From NCBI RefSeq assembly GCF_014204715.1, contig NZ_JACHLY010000001.1, positions 2,139,001 through 2,203,000 of the forward strand: a DNA stretch of 64,000 bases. The letters are read 5' to 3'. Below the pieces are notes generated by a model, which worked only from the letters and a program-made list of their open reading frames with translations, was not told the origin of the DNA and did no database searches. Positions 6,920-14,966 of the stretch are shown piece after piece. A program made the translations under genes and the position numbers. Position 1 is the first letter of the stretch. Each line of letters starts with the position of its first letter. Source of the stretch: Streptomonospora salina (GTDB taxonomy: Bacteria; Actinomycetota; Actinomycetes; Streptosporangiales; Streptosporangiaceae).

Positions 6920-8392
6920 TCACGGTGCACGGTCGGCGATCCGCAGGGCGTGGACGAGGTCGTGGGTACCGGGGCCGAGCGCCAGCAGGTCCCTGTTCAG
7001 CAGCCGCTCGGCCGTGCGCATCCGGGAGCGGACCGTGGTACGGCTCACGGCGAGGCCGCGCGCCGCGCGCTGGGCGTCGCCGCCGGCCCCGACCCATGCG
7101 CGCAGGGTCGAACGGAGGTGGGGGTCGGCGCGGTCCTCGACGGGCTTGAGGAAGGCCCGCGCCCAGGCGTCGGCTTCCTCCGTGGCCAGCAGGGCGTCCA
7201 ACGCCCCCTGCGGCGGGCCGTCCGGGCCGCCGCCGACCGCCGGAAGGCCGGAAACGGCCATGGCCAGCGCGAGATCGGCGCGGACGTGGATGTCGTGCAG
7301 ATCCGCTCCGATGGCGTCCTCGGCGCGCCGCAGGTGGGCGGTGACGGTGTTGCGGCTGATTCCCAGCAGGCGCGCGACACCCAGGCGGGGGAAGGTCAAG
7401 GCCAAGCGGGTGACGTCGACGGTGAACCGGGGCAGCGTGTCCAGCGGCGCAAGCACAGCCCGCGACCAGGCGCCGGCCTGCGCACGCGGCAGCAGGCCGG
7501 CCAGCGGCGCATGGCCGTGGTACGGGGCGGTGCGGCCGGTCGTGTGGCGGGCGGCCGCCAGCGCGTGGCGGGCCTGCTCGTAGCCTTCCGCCGTGGCCTG
7601 GAGCGGCTGGGGCTCGCTGATCCCCAGGGCATAGCGCGGATCGTGCCGCACCAGCGAGCGCAGCACGGCGCCCAGGCCGGAGCCGTCGCGGTCGCCGCCG
7701 TCGTCGTCGGGGACGAGGCAGATGAGGTGGGGTTCGTAGACCGGGCAGCGCACGATCAGGCTGCGCCCCCGGTCGCCCGGACCGTCCTGGTAGGTCGCGG
7801 CGATGCTGTCGCGTTCGGACGGAGGGCAGTACAGCAGGTGGACCCGGACGCGCTCGGCGTCCAGCAACGGGGGGACGGCGCCGACCGTCATCCGGCGGGC
7901 CAGGGTCACGTCGCCCGCCATCAGGGCCATGAAGAGCCCGACACGCAGCCGGCCCGCCGCGTACCGGTACCGGTCGGCGACGGTATCGGCGTGGTGGACG
8001 CGCCGCAGGGTGTCGATCACGGTCCCGGTGTGCGACGCGAGCGTGATCGCCTCCCGCGTCAGCGGCGACCCGGCCGCCACCACCAGCACCGTCCGGGGCG
8101 CATCCCGGCGCAGCAGTTCGCACCGCACGTGCATCCCGCCGGCCTGCGTAGCGGCCGCGGCGACCTGCCCGCCGAGCAGCTGCGTCAGCACCGGCTCCAG
8201 CGCCGCGAGAACGCCGCCGGTAATCCCGGAGGTGGCTACCTCCGCCTCCCCGTCGGCGTTGATCAGGGCGATGTCCGCGCCGGTCTCCTGCAGGAGCCGG
8301 TCGGCGACCCGCTGCGGCTGCGGCGGGGCGTCCTGGGACACGCCGGACCTCAGCCGGCGCAGCAGATCATCGAGCATCGGGGATGTCGGCAC
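6920..8392 (-). CDS. PucR-type helix-turn-helix regulator (CdaR-like)
   Basis: A 490-residue regulator. An N-terminal sensor-like region (MLDDLLRRLRSG; a GAF-like INADGEAEVATSG segment) leads to two PucR-type C-terminal HTH units: LLGISRNTVTAHLRRAEDAIG around residue 350 and GLAVSRTTVRSRMRTAERLLNRD close to the C-terminus. I chose the GTG at 8390-8392 because GGAGAG sits five bases upstream; an ATG five codons later is the alternative. Such proteins often control purine, polyamine or other catabolic genes. No operon partner is apparent here, so the target is open. Confidence 0.8.
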   Translation of the reverse strand: MPTSPMLDDLLRRLRSGVSQDAPPQPQRVADRLLQETGADIALINADGEAEVATSGITGGVLAALEPVLTQLLGGQVAAAATQAGGMHVRCELLRRDAPRTVLVVAAGSPLTREAITLASHTGTVIDTLRRVHHADTVADRYRYAAGRLRVGLFMALMAGDVTLARRMTVGAVPPLLDAERVRVHLLYCPPSERDSIAATYQDGPGDRGRSLIVRCPVYEPHLICLVPDDDGGDRDGSGLGAVLRSLVRHDPRYALGISEPQPLQATAEGYEQARHALAAARHTTGRTAPYHGHAPLAGLLPRAQAGAWSRAVLAPLDTLPRFTVDVTRLALTFPRLGVARLLGISRNTVTAHLRRAEDAIGADLHDIHVRADLALAMAVSGLPAVGGGPDGPPQGALDALLATEEADAWARAFLKPVEDRADPHLRSTLRAWVGAGGDAQRAARGLAVSRTTVRSRMRTAERLLNRDLLALGPGTHDLVHALRIADRAP

Positions 8393-8542
8393 GGCACTCT
8401 CCAACCGTCGGCCCACCCGGCGCCGCACACGATACGCAGGCCCGATGCCGGATCGGATCGGCGGGGTCCGCAAAGCAGGGCGGCGAACAGGCCGCCCGGG
8501 GCGGCGGCGCCGCGACCGCACGGGCCGCACGGGCCGGGCGCC

Positions 8543-8577
8543 CGCCGCCCGCCGCCGCTTCCGGGCGGCGGGCGGCG
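8543..8577 (-). terminator. GC-rich stem-loop after the secreted beta-helix gene
   Basis: CGCCGCCCGCCGCC (8543-8556) pairs with GGCGGCGGGCGGCG (8564-8577), a perfect 14-bp stem with a 7-nt loop, 10 bp past the stop codon. There is no U-tract, as is common for actinobacterial terminators. Confidence 0.55.
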
Positions 8578-8587
8578 GATCCGCGGG

Positions 8588-10231
8588 TCAGCAGACGTCG
8601 TTTCCGCTGTTGACGAGCGTGTTGTCGCGGTAGGTGACACCGTCGACGCACGGCCGCTCGGTGATCCCCGAATCGGTGACGGTCAGGTTCTGCAGGGTGA
8701 TGTCGGAGGTGTTGGCGAAGTCCGACCGCGCGGCGAGCCGGATGTTTCCGGGGCCGGCCACGCTGCCCTCCTCCGCCGCGATGTCGACGTTGTGGCAGTT
8801 CTCGATGAGGATGGCGTTGCTGCCGGTATCGGCGATGTCGACCCGGTCGATGACCGCGCCGCCGCTTTCGGAGACGCAGAAGACGCCCCGGCCCCCGCCG
8901 CGGGCGCGCACCTCGTCGACGTGGACGTTGGTCGGGTAGGAGCCGCCCACCCGGCCGTTGCGGTTGGCCATGCGGAAGGCTGCGTAGCCGGTCCCGGTTC
9001 CGGCGCCCACACCGTCGACCAGGCCGACGTCGGCGTTGACCGTGTCGTTGAGCAGCAGACCGGAGTAGCCGGTGTCGCGGGCGACGACGGTGCCGATGTC
9101 GATCCCGTCCACACCGTAGGTCTCGACGCCGTGCCCGCCCGTGCCTTCCACGTAGACGTGGTCGAGGGTGATGTCGCGCGCTTCGCGGACGGAGTCGTCG
9201 TCGCGGCTGTCGATGCGGATGCCGGCTCCGCCGGACTGGCGCAGGTCGATCTCGCCGAGGTGGACGTTCTGCGACGTGCGGACCCACACGGCGAAGTAGG
9301 GCGCGCCGGTGACGCTGAGGTAGGGCACGGACACGTCGTCGGCGTGGCGGATGCGGATCGGCGCGTTGTCCGCTGAGGCGGATCCGGTGGCGTTGAGCGT
9401 GCCGCACACCTCCAGGCGGGTGTGGCTGGGGACGTCGATCGATTCACCGGCGGAGACGTCGCCCGAGGCGCGGACGACGACCGACTCCTGGGATCCGCGG
9501 CCGCCGCTGAGGCTGCCGATGGCCGCGCGCACGGCATCGGCCAGGTCGCCGCCGCTGTAGTGGACCGTGCCGCCGCCGGCGGCGGTGTAAGTCCCGCCGG
9601 ACCCGGTCACCTCGGCGTCGTAGCTGCCGGTGCCGCATTCTCCCGACGGCGCCCCGCCGCCGGAGTCGCCCACGGGGATCAGCCGCCACTGCTGGTTGGC
9701 GTCGCCGGTGGGTTCCCACTGGGACAGGCGGTCGCCTTCGCTGTCGCCCCATTCCCAGGCTTCCAGGGCCATACCGCTGTTGCGGTTGGTCAGGCTGACG
9801 CCGGTGGCGGCCTCTTCGACGAGCCACTGCTGGTTGGCGCCGCCGGTGTCGGTGTACTGGCGGATCTCGGCGCCGCCCTCGGTGGAGTGCTCCCAGACGT
9901 CGATCGCCTGGCCGCTGTTGACGTTGATGATGCGGTAGTAGCCGTCGCCCGACGGCGCGAACCGGAACCGCTGCCCGGCCTGGTCGCTGCGCGACCACTG
10001 GATCAGCTCGGCGCCGGTCTCGGTCGAGGCGCCCTCGACGTCGGCGACCAGGCCGCTGTGCACGTTCTGCAGCACGTACTCGGTGCCGGTGTCGACGTCC
10101 ACCGCCGCCCGGGCCGGGGAGGGGGCCGCGACGAGGCCGGCGGCGGCCAGCAGGCAGGCGAACAGGGCGGCGGCGAGCGGGTGGCGTCTGCGGCGGGCGG
10201 GTATCGGGGGTGCCCAGATGCGGTGCGTCAT
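8588..10231 (-). CDS. Secreted ricin-B lectin / parallel beta-helix protein (putative polysaccharide-active)
   Basis: A 547-residue exported protein. Residues 1-42 are a signal peptide (basic RRRR, hydrophobic core, cleavage near ARA-AV). Residues about 43-190 form a ricin-B/CBM13 beta-trefoil with QxW-type repeats (FRFAP, NQQWLVE, NQQWRLIP). Residues about 230-547 are a right-handed beta-helix with PbH1-like turns (HVYVEGTGGHGVETYG; NAILIENCHNVDI), as in pectate lyases and related enzymes. Cysteines near the helix ends may form disulfides. The ATG at 10229-10231 has a GAGGAG site. Polysaccharide binding and cleavage is likely, but the substrate and catalytic residues cannot be assigned. Confidence 0.8.
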   Translation of the reverse strand: MTHRIWAPPIPARRRRHPLAAALFACLLAAAGLVAAPSPARAAVDVDTGTEYVLQNVHSGLVADVEGASTETGAELIQWSRSDQAGQRFRFAPSGDGYYRIINVNSGQAIDVWEHSTEGGAEIRQYTDTGGANQQWLVEEAATGVSLTNRNSGMALEAWEWGDSEGDRLSQWEPTGDANQQWRLIPVGDSGGGAPSGECGTGSYDAEVTGSGGTYTAAGGGTVHYSGGDLADAVRAAIGSLSGGRGSQESVVVRASGDVSAGESIDVPSHTRLEVCGTLNATGSASADNAPIRIRHADDVSVPYLSVTGAPYFAVWVRTSQNVHLGEIDLRQSGGAGIRIDSRDDDSVREARDITLDHVYVEGTGGHGVETYGVDGIDIGTVVARDTGYSGLLLNDTVNADVGLVDGVGAGTGTGYAAFRMANRNGRVGGSYPTNVHVDEVRARGGGRGVFCVSESGGAVIDRVDIADTGSNAILIENCHNVDIAAEEGSVAGPGNIRLAARSDFANTSDITLQNLTVTDSGITERPCVDGVTYRDNTLVNSGNDVC

Positions 10232-10733
10232 TCGTTGCGCTCCTCGGGGGATCGGGGGATGAGCGCGGCGACCGCCGGAAACCCGGGCCGGAGCCCGCGG
10301 CGGGGCCGCACCGGGCCGGCCCGCACGGCGGGGAACGGCCGATCCGGCCCCGCCGGGCGGAGACCTCGCCCGGAAGTCGAACGGACGGTAGCACGCCGGA
10401 CACGTTCGGGAATATCCGTCCTGAATCGATTTCTTCCACTTTCGGGTGCATCCCCTGCACACGGCGACCCGCCCTCGATGCGTAGTTCCGCTTCCACTGC
10501 ACACGCGGATCCGGCCGCGTCTCACCGGTCGTCCGACGACCTGAAAACGATTCATCCCGGGTGCGGCCTCCGCGCCCGCACACGTCCTGCGCACCGCCCG
10601 GGTCCGAGCATCGGAACACGCAGGCGAAAGCCCTGCGGGGCAGGACTTGCCGAGCCCGCTCATGTGGACGTTGAATGATTCCGGCGGCACGCGCCGCCCC
10701 CGCACACCGGACCCGAGCGCAGAAGGCAGGACC
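10232..10733. other. Divergent intergenic region without a gene
   Basis: About 500 bp lie between the secreted protein and the divergent methyltransferase. Open frames here extend the neighbours upstream but encode Arg/Pro-rich sequence with no domain, while each neighbour has a well-placed ribosome site later. The segment around 10390-10450 is AT-richer and is the likely promoter area. Nothing else was recognised. Confidence 0.5.
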
Positions 10734-11543
10734 GTGGATCCCCACACCCCCGAGCCGGCCCCCGAGATCGACACGTCGGTCCCCCACAACGCCCGCATCT
10801 GGAACTACTGGCTCGGCGGCAAAGACAACTACGCCGTCGACCGGGAGATGGGCGAGCAGATCCGCTCGTTCTTCCCCGAGATCGTCGACAACGCGCGCGC
10901 CGACCGCGAGTTCCTCGTGCGCGCCGTCACCCACCTGACCCGCGACAAGGGCGTCCGGCAGTTCCTCGACGTCGGAACCGGCCTGCCCACCATCGACAAC
11001 ACCCACGACGTCGCCCAGTCGGCGGCCCCCGACGCCCGTGTGGTCTACGTCGACAACGATCCGCTGGTGCTCGTCCACGCCCGCGCCCTGCTCGTCGGCA
11101 CCGACGAAGGCGTCACCGACTACGTCGACGCCGACCTGCGCGACCCGGACGCGATCCTGCAGGCGGCCGCCGCGAGCCTGGACTTCTCCCGACCGGTCGC
11201 GCTGATACTGCTGGGCGTGGTGAACTTCGTCGAGGACGACGCCGAAGTCCGCTCGATCATGGACCGCCTGCTGGGGGCGCTGGCGCCGGGAAGCTACCTG
11301 GTCGTGTCGCACCCCACCGACGACCTCGACGCCGAACGCGCCCACCAGGTCGCCGCGGCCTGGAACGAGCGCGGCACGCCCAAGCTCACGGTGCGCTCGG
11401 CCGCGGGGATCGCGTCGCTCTTCGACGGCCTGGAGCTGATGGAGCCGGGCGTGGTCTCATGCTCGCTGTGGCGCCCGGAGGGCACGCCGATGGGCACGAT
11501 CGGCCCCGTCGCCGAATACGGCGGCGTCGCCCGCAAACCCTGA
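10734..11543 (+). CDS. SAM-dependent methyltransferase, DUF574 / S-adenosyl methyltransferase family
   Basis: A 269-residue protein of the abundant actinobacterial PF04672 family. Its hallmarks are present: HNARIWNYWLGGKDNYAVDR at the N-terminus, the SAM-binding FLDVGTGLPT, the acidic VVYVDNDPLVLVHARALL, and ALILLGVVNFV. The GTG start at 10734 follows AGAAGGCAGG; the upstream in-frame codons are rejected as untranslated. These proteins occur in many copies per genome beside regulators and their methyl acceptor is unknown. A strong inverted repeat directly downstream probably ends transcription. Confidence 0.88.
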   Translation: MDPHTPEPAPEIDTSVPHNARIWNYWLGGKDNYAVDREMGEQIRSFFPEIVDNARADREFLVRAVTHLTRDKGVRQFLDVGTGLPTIDNTHDVAQSAAPDARVVYVDNDPLVLVHARALLVGTDEGVTDYVDADLRDPDAILQAAAASLDFSRPVALILLGVVNFVEDDAEVRSIMDRLLGALAPGSYLVVSHPTDDLDAERAHQVAAAWNERGTPKLTVRSAAGIASLFDGLELMEPGVVSCSLWRPEGTPMGTIGPVAEYGGVARKP

Positions 11544-11583
11544 CCGCGCCTTCTGCCCGCCCGGGCCGCCCCGCCCTCTCGGG

Positions 11584-11646
11584 CGTTGATCTTGTAGCTA
11601 CGGAGAGTGAAACCGGTTTCCCATAACCGTAGCTACAAGATCAACG
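11584..11646. repeat. Long perfect inverted repeat (20-bp arms) with nested palindrome
   Basis: Arms at 11584-11603 and 11627-11646 are perfectly complementary over 20 bp (start CGTTGATCTT). The 23-bp loop contains the 12-bp palindrome GAAACCGGTTTC. It sits between two converging genes, so it could terminate both. The perfect arms and AT-rich ends unlike the surroundings also suit a dispersed intergenic or miniature mobile element. No U-tract follows. Confidence 0.75.
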
Positions 11647-11673
11647 CGATTCCCGGGGGAGAAGCACGGTGGC

Positions 11674-11952
11674 CTACGGGGCGTGGCCGCCGTCTCGCCA
11701 CCGGCCCCATGCCCGGTCCTGGTCGACGAGCCAGTCCCGCACCCACGCCGGGCGGGCGCAGCCCTCCCAGACGTCGACCAGGCCGGCGCCGGCGCCGTCC
11801 GGCACCGGGTGGCGGCGGGCCAGGCGCCAGTGCCAGTCCCCGCCGGGAACCAGCACGCCCCGGATGTTCCAGGTGTCGCGGTAGAACGCGGCGAGGTCGC
11901 CGACCGGGTCCCGGGTGTCGGCGGTGATGCGCGGCGGGCGGCGCTGTTTCAC
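11674..11952 (-). CDS. Small conserved actinobacterial protein, cassette copy 2, third gene
   Basis: A 92-residue paralogue of the 1767-2051 product (DPVGDLAAFYRDTWNIRGVL, GGDWHWRL, QDRAWGRWRDGGHAP). The GTG start at 11950-11952 overlaps the stop of the gene before it (GTGA). It is less closely reminiscent of the proteins at 56527-56826 and 63641-63928, which also have a (R)W-x-IR core followed by a Trp motif. The function is unknown; it probably works with the two genes ahead of it. Confidence 0.7.
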   Translation of the reverse strand: MKQRRPPRITADTRDPVGDLAAFYRDTWNIRGVLVPGGDWHWRLARRHPVPDGAGAGLVDVWEGCARPAWVRDWLVDQDRAWGRWRDGGHAP

Positions 11953-12179
11953 TGCCGCGGCACCTCCCCCGTCATCGGCGGGCGGGCCGTGGCCACCGCG
12001 GTGCTGCGGCCGCGCACCCGGTCGATGTCGGCCAGCGCCTCACTCAGCAGCGTGCGCAGCCAGGGCGCATCGTCGGGTGCGGCACGGCGGACGGCGTCGA
12101 GCTTCCCGGCGACGGCGGCCATGCGCGCGGTGTCGCGCAGCGACAGGCGGGTGGACTCGGCGTCCTCCACCGGCGCCAC
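11949..12179 (-). CDS. Small conserved actinobacterial protein, cassette copy 2, second gene
   Basis: A 76-residue helical protein matching the 2048-2290 product: STRLSLRDTARMAAVAG, APDDAPWLRTLL, and the identical C-terminus GEVPRQ. The start is the GTG at 12177-12179, three bases after the stop of the first cassette gene. No membrane segment, signal or catalytic motif is visible. Keeping the same neighbours in both copies argues for a joint function, but which one is unknown. Confidence 0.7.
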   Translation of the reverse strand: MAPVEDAESTRLSLRDTARMAAVAGKLDAVRRAAPDDAPWLRTLLSEALADIDRVRGRSTAVATARPPMTGEVPRQ

Positions 12180-12182
12180 CGG

Positions 12183-12518
12183 TCACACCCCCGCGAGCAG
12201 GTCGCCCGGCACCGGACGGCCCAGATCGGGCCGCGCGTCGAGGAGGCGCCGCACCGGACCGGCGAGCCCGGCACGCACATCGTCCAGCCCGCCACCGGGC
12301 GGCACCGCCCCCGCCACCGGGGCGGGCGGCGGCACGGTCTCGGCGGCGGGCACCCGCGGGGGCGCGAACCGGTGGCGCTCAGGCGGCACCGGCGGCGGCG
12401 GTTCGGTCACCGGCTGGTGGGTGACGTAGGGCCGGACGCGCCCGGCGGCGCGGACGCCGCGCCGCGGATCGACCGGCCTACCGCGACGACCTCGGACGGT
12501 CCTGGACAGAGTTCGCAT
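12183..12518 (-). CDS. Small Pro-rich protein, cassette copy 2, first gene (intact form)
   Basis: A 111-residue protein with a basic N-terminus, a proline-rich middle (about residues 35-76) and a conserved C-terminal helix GLDDVRAGLAGPVRRLLDARPDL. The C-terminal motif recurs in the first genes of the other three cassettes, near 2403, 56880 and at the right window edge. The ATG at 12516-12518 has a GGGGG ribosome site. It is divergent from an XRE regulator gene 192 bp away, which may control it. The function is unknown. Confidence 0.65.
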   Translation of the reverse strand: MRTLSRTVRGRRGRPVDPRRGVRAAGRVRPYVTHQPVTEPPPPVPPERHRFAPPRVPAAETVPPPAPVAGAVPPGGGLDDVRAGLAGPVRRLLDARPDLGRPVPGDLLAGV

Positions 12519-12710
12519 AGCTACCCCCTGCGGGGTCGGGCGGCTGGTTAGGCCGCGCGTGGTTCTGGTACTCCCCATAGTGACAAGATCAAGCCGATTT
12601 TCAATACAAAAGTTCGGATCTGTGCAATGCTGTCGGCAAAACCTTCGCCGAGGGGGTGATCTACCATCGCCGCAGGACGCAAGCGCCGGACGAGGCAGGG
12701 AGCACGGACC

Positions 12711-13565
12711 GTGGCGGACAGGCACAGCCCGACCGTGAGGCGCCGGCGACTATCCGCCGAATTGAAACGCCTGCGCGAAGAGGCCAACATGACGGCCGAG
12801 CAGGTCGGAGACCGTCTCGACTGGTCACGCGGGCGACTCACGAACATGGAACTCAACAAGTGGAAGCGTCCCGACCCGGTGATCGTGCGGGCACTGGCCG
12901 ACCTCTACGGCGCAAGCGAGGAAGTCCGCGAGGGGCTCGTGACGCTCGCGCGCCAGTCGCGCGAGAAGGGCTGGTGGGCGAGGTACGGCGACGTTTTCAC
13001 CGACAGCTACGTCGGATTCGAGGCCGAGGCTTCGGTGATCTCGACCTACCAGTCCATGGTGATCCACGGACTCCTTCAAACCCGTGAGTACGCCGCTGCC
13101 TCCGATCGTGCCGTCCACGCAAAGGACGCCTCGGCAACCGAGAGGGCGGCCGAGGCGCGAATGGAGCGACAGGAGATCATGGACCGCGATGACGCCCCAC
13201 GGCTGTGGGCCGTCATCGACGAGTCCGTCCTGCTGCGCCCTGCCGGCGGTCGCGACGTGATGCGCGCGCAGATCGAGAAGCTGATCCAGATCTCGGAGGA
13301 GGCCAATACGATCAAGGTGCAGGTACTGCCGCTGGAGGTAGGACTGCACCCGGGCATCGCCGGCGCGTTCACCATCCTCGATTTCCCCAATCCCGTAGAC
13401 CCGTCGGTCGTCTACATCGAGAACCGCACCGATGGCCTCTACCTGGAAGAGCCGCCGGAGGTGGAGACGTACCGAGACGCGTGGGATGACATCCGAGTGA
13501 TGGCGCTTCACCCCGAGGCGTCGGCTACCCGGATGCGTGACCTTCTTCGCACCCACTACGAGTGA
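12711..13565 (+). CDS. XRE-family regulator with DUF5753 domain
   Basis: A 284-residue regulator typical of actinomycetes. Residues about 12-70 form a helix-turn-helix (LSAELKRLREEANMTAEQVG, then WSRGRLTNMELNKW). Residues about 100-280 are a DUF5753 domain (STYQSMVIHGLLQTREYA; VLPLEVGLHPGIAGAFTILDF; VVYIENRTDGLYLEE). The start is the GTG at 12711. It is followed 19 bp later by a DUF397 gene, its standard partner. These pairs are linked to morphological and antibiotic control in Streptomyces; the specific target here is not known. Confidence 0.9.
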   Translation: MADRHSPTVRRRRLSAELKRLREEANMTAEQVGDRLDWSRGRLTNMELNKWKRPDPVIVRALADLYGASEEVREGLVTLARQSREKGWWARYGDVFTDSYVGFEAEASVISTYQSMVIHGLLQTREYAAASDRAVHAKDASATERAAEARMERQEIMDRDDAPRLWAVIDESVLLRPAGGRDVMRAQIEKLIQISEEANTIKVQVLPLEVGLHPGIAGAFTILDFPNPVDPSVVYIENRTDGLYLEEPPEVETYRDAWDDIRVMALHPEASATRMRDLLRTHYE

Positions 13566-13584
13566 CTAGGAAACAGGAACACCG

Positions 13585-13782
13585 ATGGACCAGAACCGAG
13601 ACCACCAGTTCGCCTTCCGCAAGTCCAGCTACTCGGCGACCCGCAATGACTGCGTCGAGGTCGGCGAGGCGCCGGGTGTCGCCGCGGTGCGCGACACCAA
13701 GGACCGCGACGCCGGACACCTGGCGTTCCCCGCCGCCGAGTGGGCGGCGTTCGTCGAAGGGCTGAAGGCCGGCGACGTGTGA
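13585..13782 (+). CDS. DUF397 protein
   Basis: A 65-residue DUF397 protein with the family pattern: FRKSSYS at the start, then CVEVGEAPGVAAVRDTKD, then LAFPAAEWAAFVEGLKAGDV at the C-terminus. Members are thought to bind or antagonise the adjacent XRE-DUF5753 regulator. It is co-transcribed with that gene, and a strong hairpin follows immediately. Confidence 0.92.
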   Translation: MDQNRDHQFAFRKSSYSATRNDCVEVGEAPGVAAVRDTKDRDAGHLAFPAAEWAAFVEGLKAGDV

Positions 13783-13795
13783 GGCTTCCAGGCAT

Positions 13796-13837
13796 GAGTC
13801 AGGCCCCGGGGACGGTTCGCCCACCGGGGCCTGACTC
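13796..13837 (+). terminator. Stem-loop terminator after the XRE/DUF397 pair
   Basis: GAGTCAGGCCCCGG (13796-13809) and CCGGGGCCTGACTC (13824-13837) form a perfect 14-bp stem 14 bp beyond the DUF397 stop, with a 14-nt loop and no U-tract. Confidence 0.65.
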
Positions 13838-14021
13838 GTACCAGAACCGTGTCGATCCTATCGCCCCGGCGGGGCCGGCCGCCATGTCGCGGCTTCCCAT
13901 GCGCCTTCCCAAGGCGGCTTTCGGCGGGCGCGTGTGGCACCCGGCTATGCCGGGTAGCGGCGAACCTCGGTGTCCCCCGGCGCCGCGAACGGCGCCGAGG
14001 CACACGGTCAGCGGCCAGCGA

Positions 14022-14966
14022 TCAGTTCCGCTGTTCGGCCGCGAGCAGCTCGTGGAAATGGGCGAGCATGCGCTCGCGGTCGGGGCCGAGCCCGGTGAAC
14101 AGATCGAAGGCGTCGGCGGCCTGGAACACCGCCATACCGCCGCCGTCCAGGGTGGCGCAGCCGTTGCGCTCGGCGCTGCGCAGGAGTTCGGTGCGCAGCG
14201 GGCGGTAGACCGCGTCGGCCACCCACAGCGGCGGCCGCAGCAGCTCCGCCGGCACGGGGCTGCCCGGGTGATGGGCCATACCCGTCGGTGTGGCGTGCAC
14301 GAGGCCGTCCGCCCAGGCCAGGAGGCGTTCGGGAGCGGCGGCGTCGCCGATGCCGACCGCCGCGTCCGGAAACCGGCGGCGCACCTGCTCGGCGAGTTCC
14401 CCGGCCCTGTCGGCGTCGACGTCGGCGACGGCCAGCTCGCCCACTCCCGACGCCAGCAGCGCGTGGGCCACGGCCGCGCCGGCGCCGCCCGCGCCCAGCA
14501 GCACCACCCGGTCGCGGGGCGCGTGCGGCAATCCGCGTTCGAGGGAGCTGGCGAAGCCCGACCAGTCGGTGTTGTGCCCGACGGCCGATCCGCCGTCGAA
14601 GACCACGGTGTTGACGGCGCCGATCGCCGCCGCGTCCGGGGTGAGCCCGTCCAGCGCAGGAAGCACGAGCTGCTTGCACGGGTGGGTGATGTTCAGCCCG
14701 TTGAACCCGAGCCGCTGCGCCGCCGCCACCAGTCCGGACACCGAGTCCGGGGGCAGGTCCAACTCGGTGATGTCGATGGTGCGGTAGATCAGCCGCCGCC
14801 CCGACGCGGCCGCTTCGCGCTCGTGCATGGGCGGGGTGAGTGAAGGGCCGACTCCGGAGCCGATCAGCCCGACGAGGTAGGACGGTGCTGCGGCGTCCGC
14901 CCGGGGGCCGGCCTCTGGCGATGCGGCCCCGACCGGTGCTGCCTCGTCGCCGATCGCGCCGGTCAC
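14022..14966 (-). CDS. qsuD: Quinate/shikimate dehydrogenase (QsuD-like)
   Basis: A 314-residue AroE-superfamily enzyme that oxidises shikimate (or quinate) to 3-dehydroshikimate (or dehydroquinate). Visible motifs are the substrate loop GPSLTPPMHEREAAASG, NGLNITHPCK with the catalytic Lys at about residue 98, VNTVV, GHNTDWSGF with the catalytic Asp, the nucleotide loop LLGAGGAGAAVAHAL, and DAFDLFTGLGPD. The TPPMHE loop and C-terminal motif resemble catabolic NAD-dependent QsuD of Corynebacterium more than biosynthetic AroE. The GTG start overlaps the stop of qsuB (GTGA). A 25-residue Ala/Pro-rich N-terminal extension is unusual. Confidence 0.85.
   Translation of the reverse strand: MTGAIGDEAAPVGAASPEAGPRADAAAPSYLVGLIGSGVGPSLTPPMHEREAAASGRRLIYRTIDITELDLPPDSVSGLVAAAQRLGFNGLNITHPCKQLVLPALDGLTPDAAAIGAVNTVVFDGGSAVGHNTDWSGFASSLERGLPHAPRDRVVLLGAGGAGAAVAHALLASGVGELAVADVDADRAGELAEQVRRRFPDAAVGIGDAAAPERLLAWADGLVHATPTGMAHHPGSPVPAELLRPPLWVADAVYRPLRTELLRSAERNGCATLDGGGMAVFQAADAFDLFTGLGPDRERMLAHFHELLAAEQRN

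Noticed and set aside
11584-11646. Simple rho-independent terminator
   Set aside because: The arms are unusually long and perfect and no U-tract follows; kept as a repeat that may also terminate.
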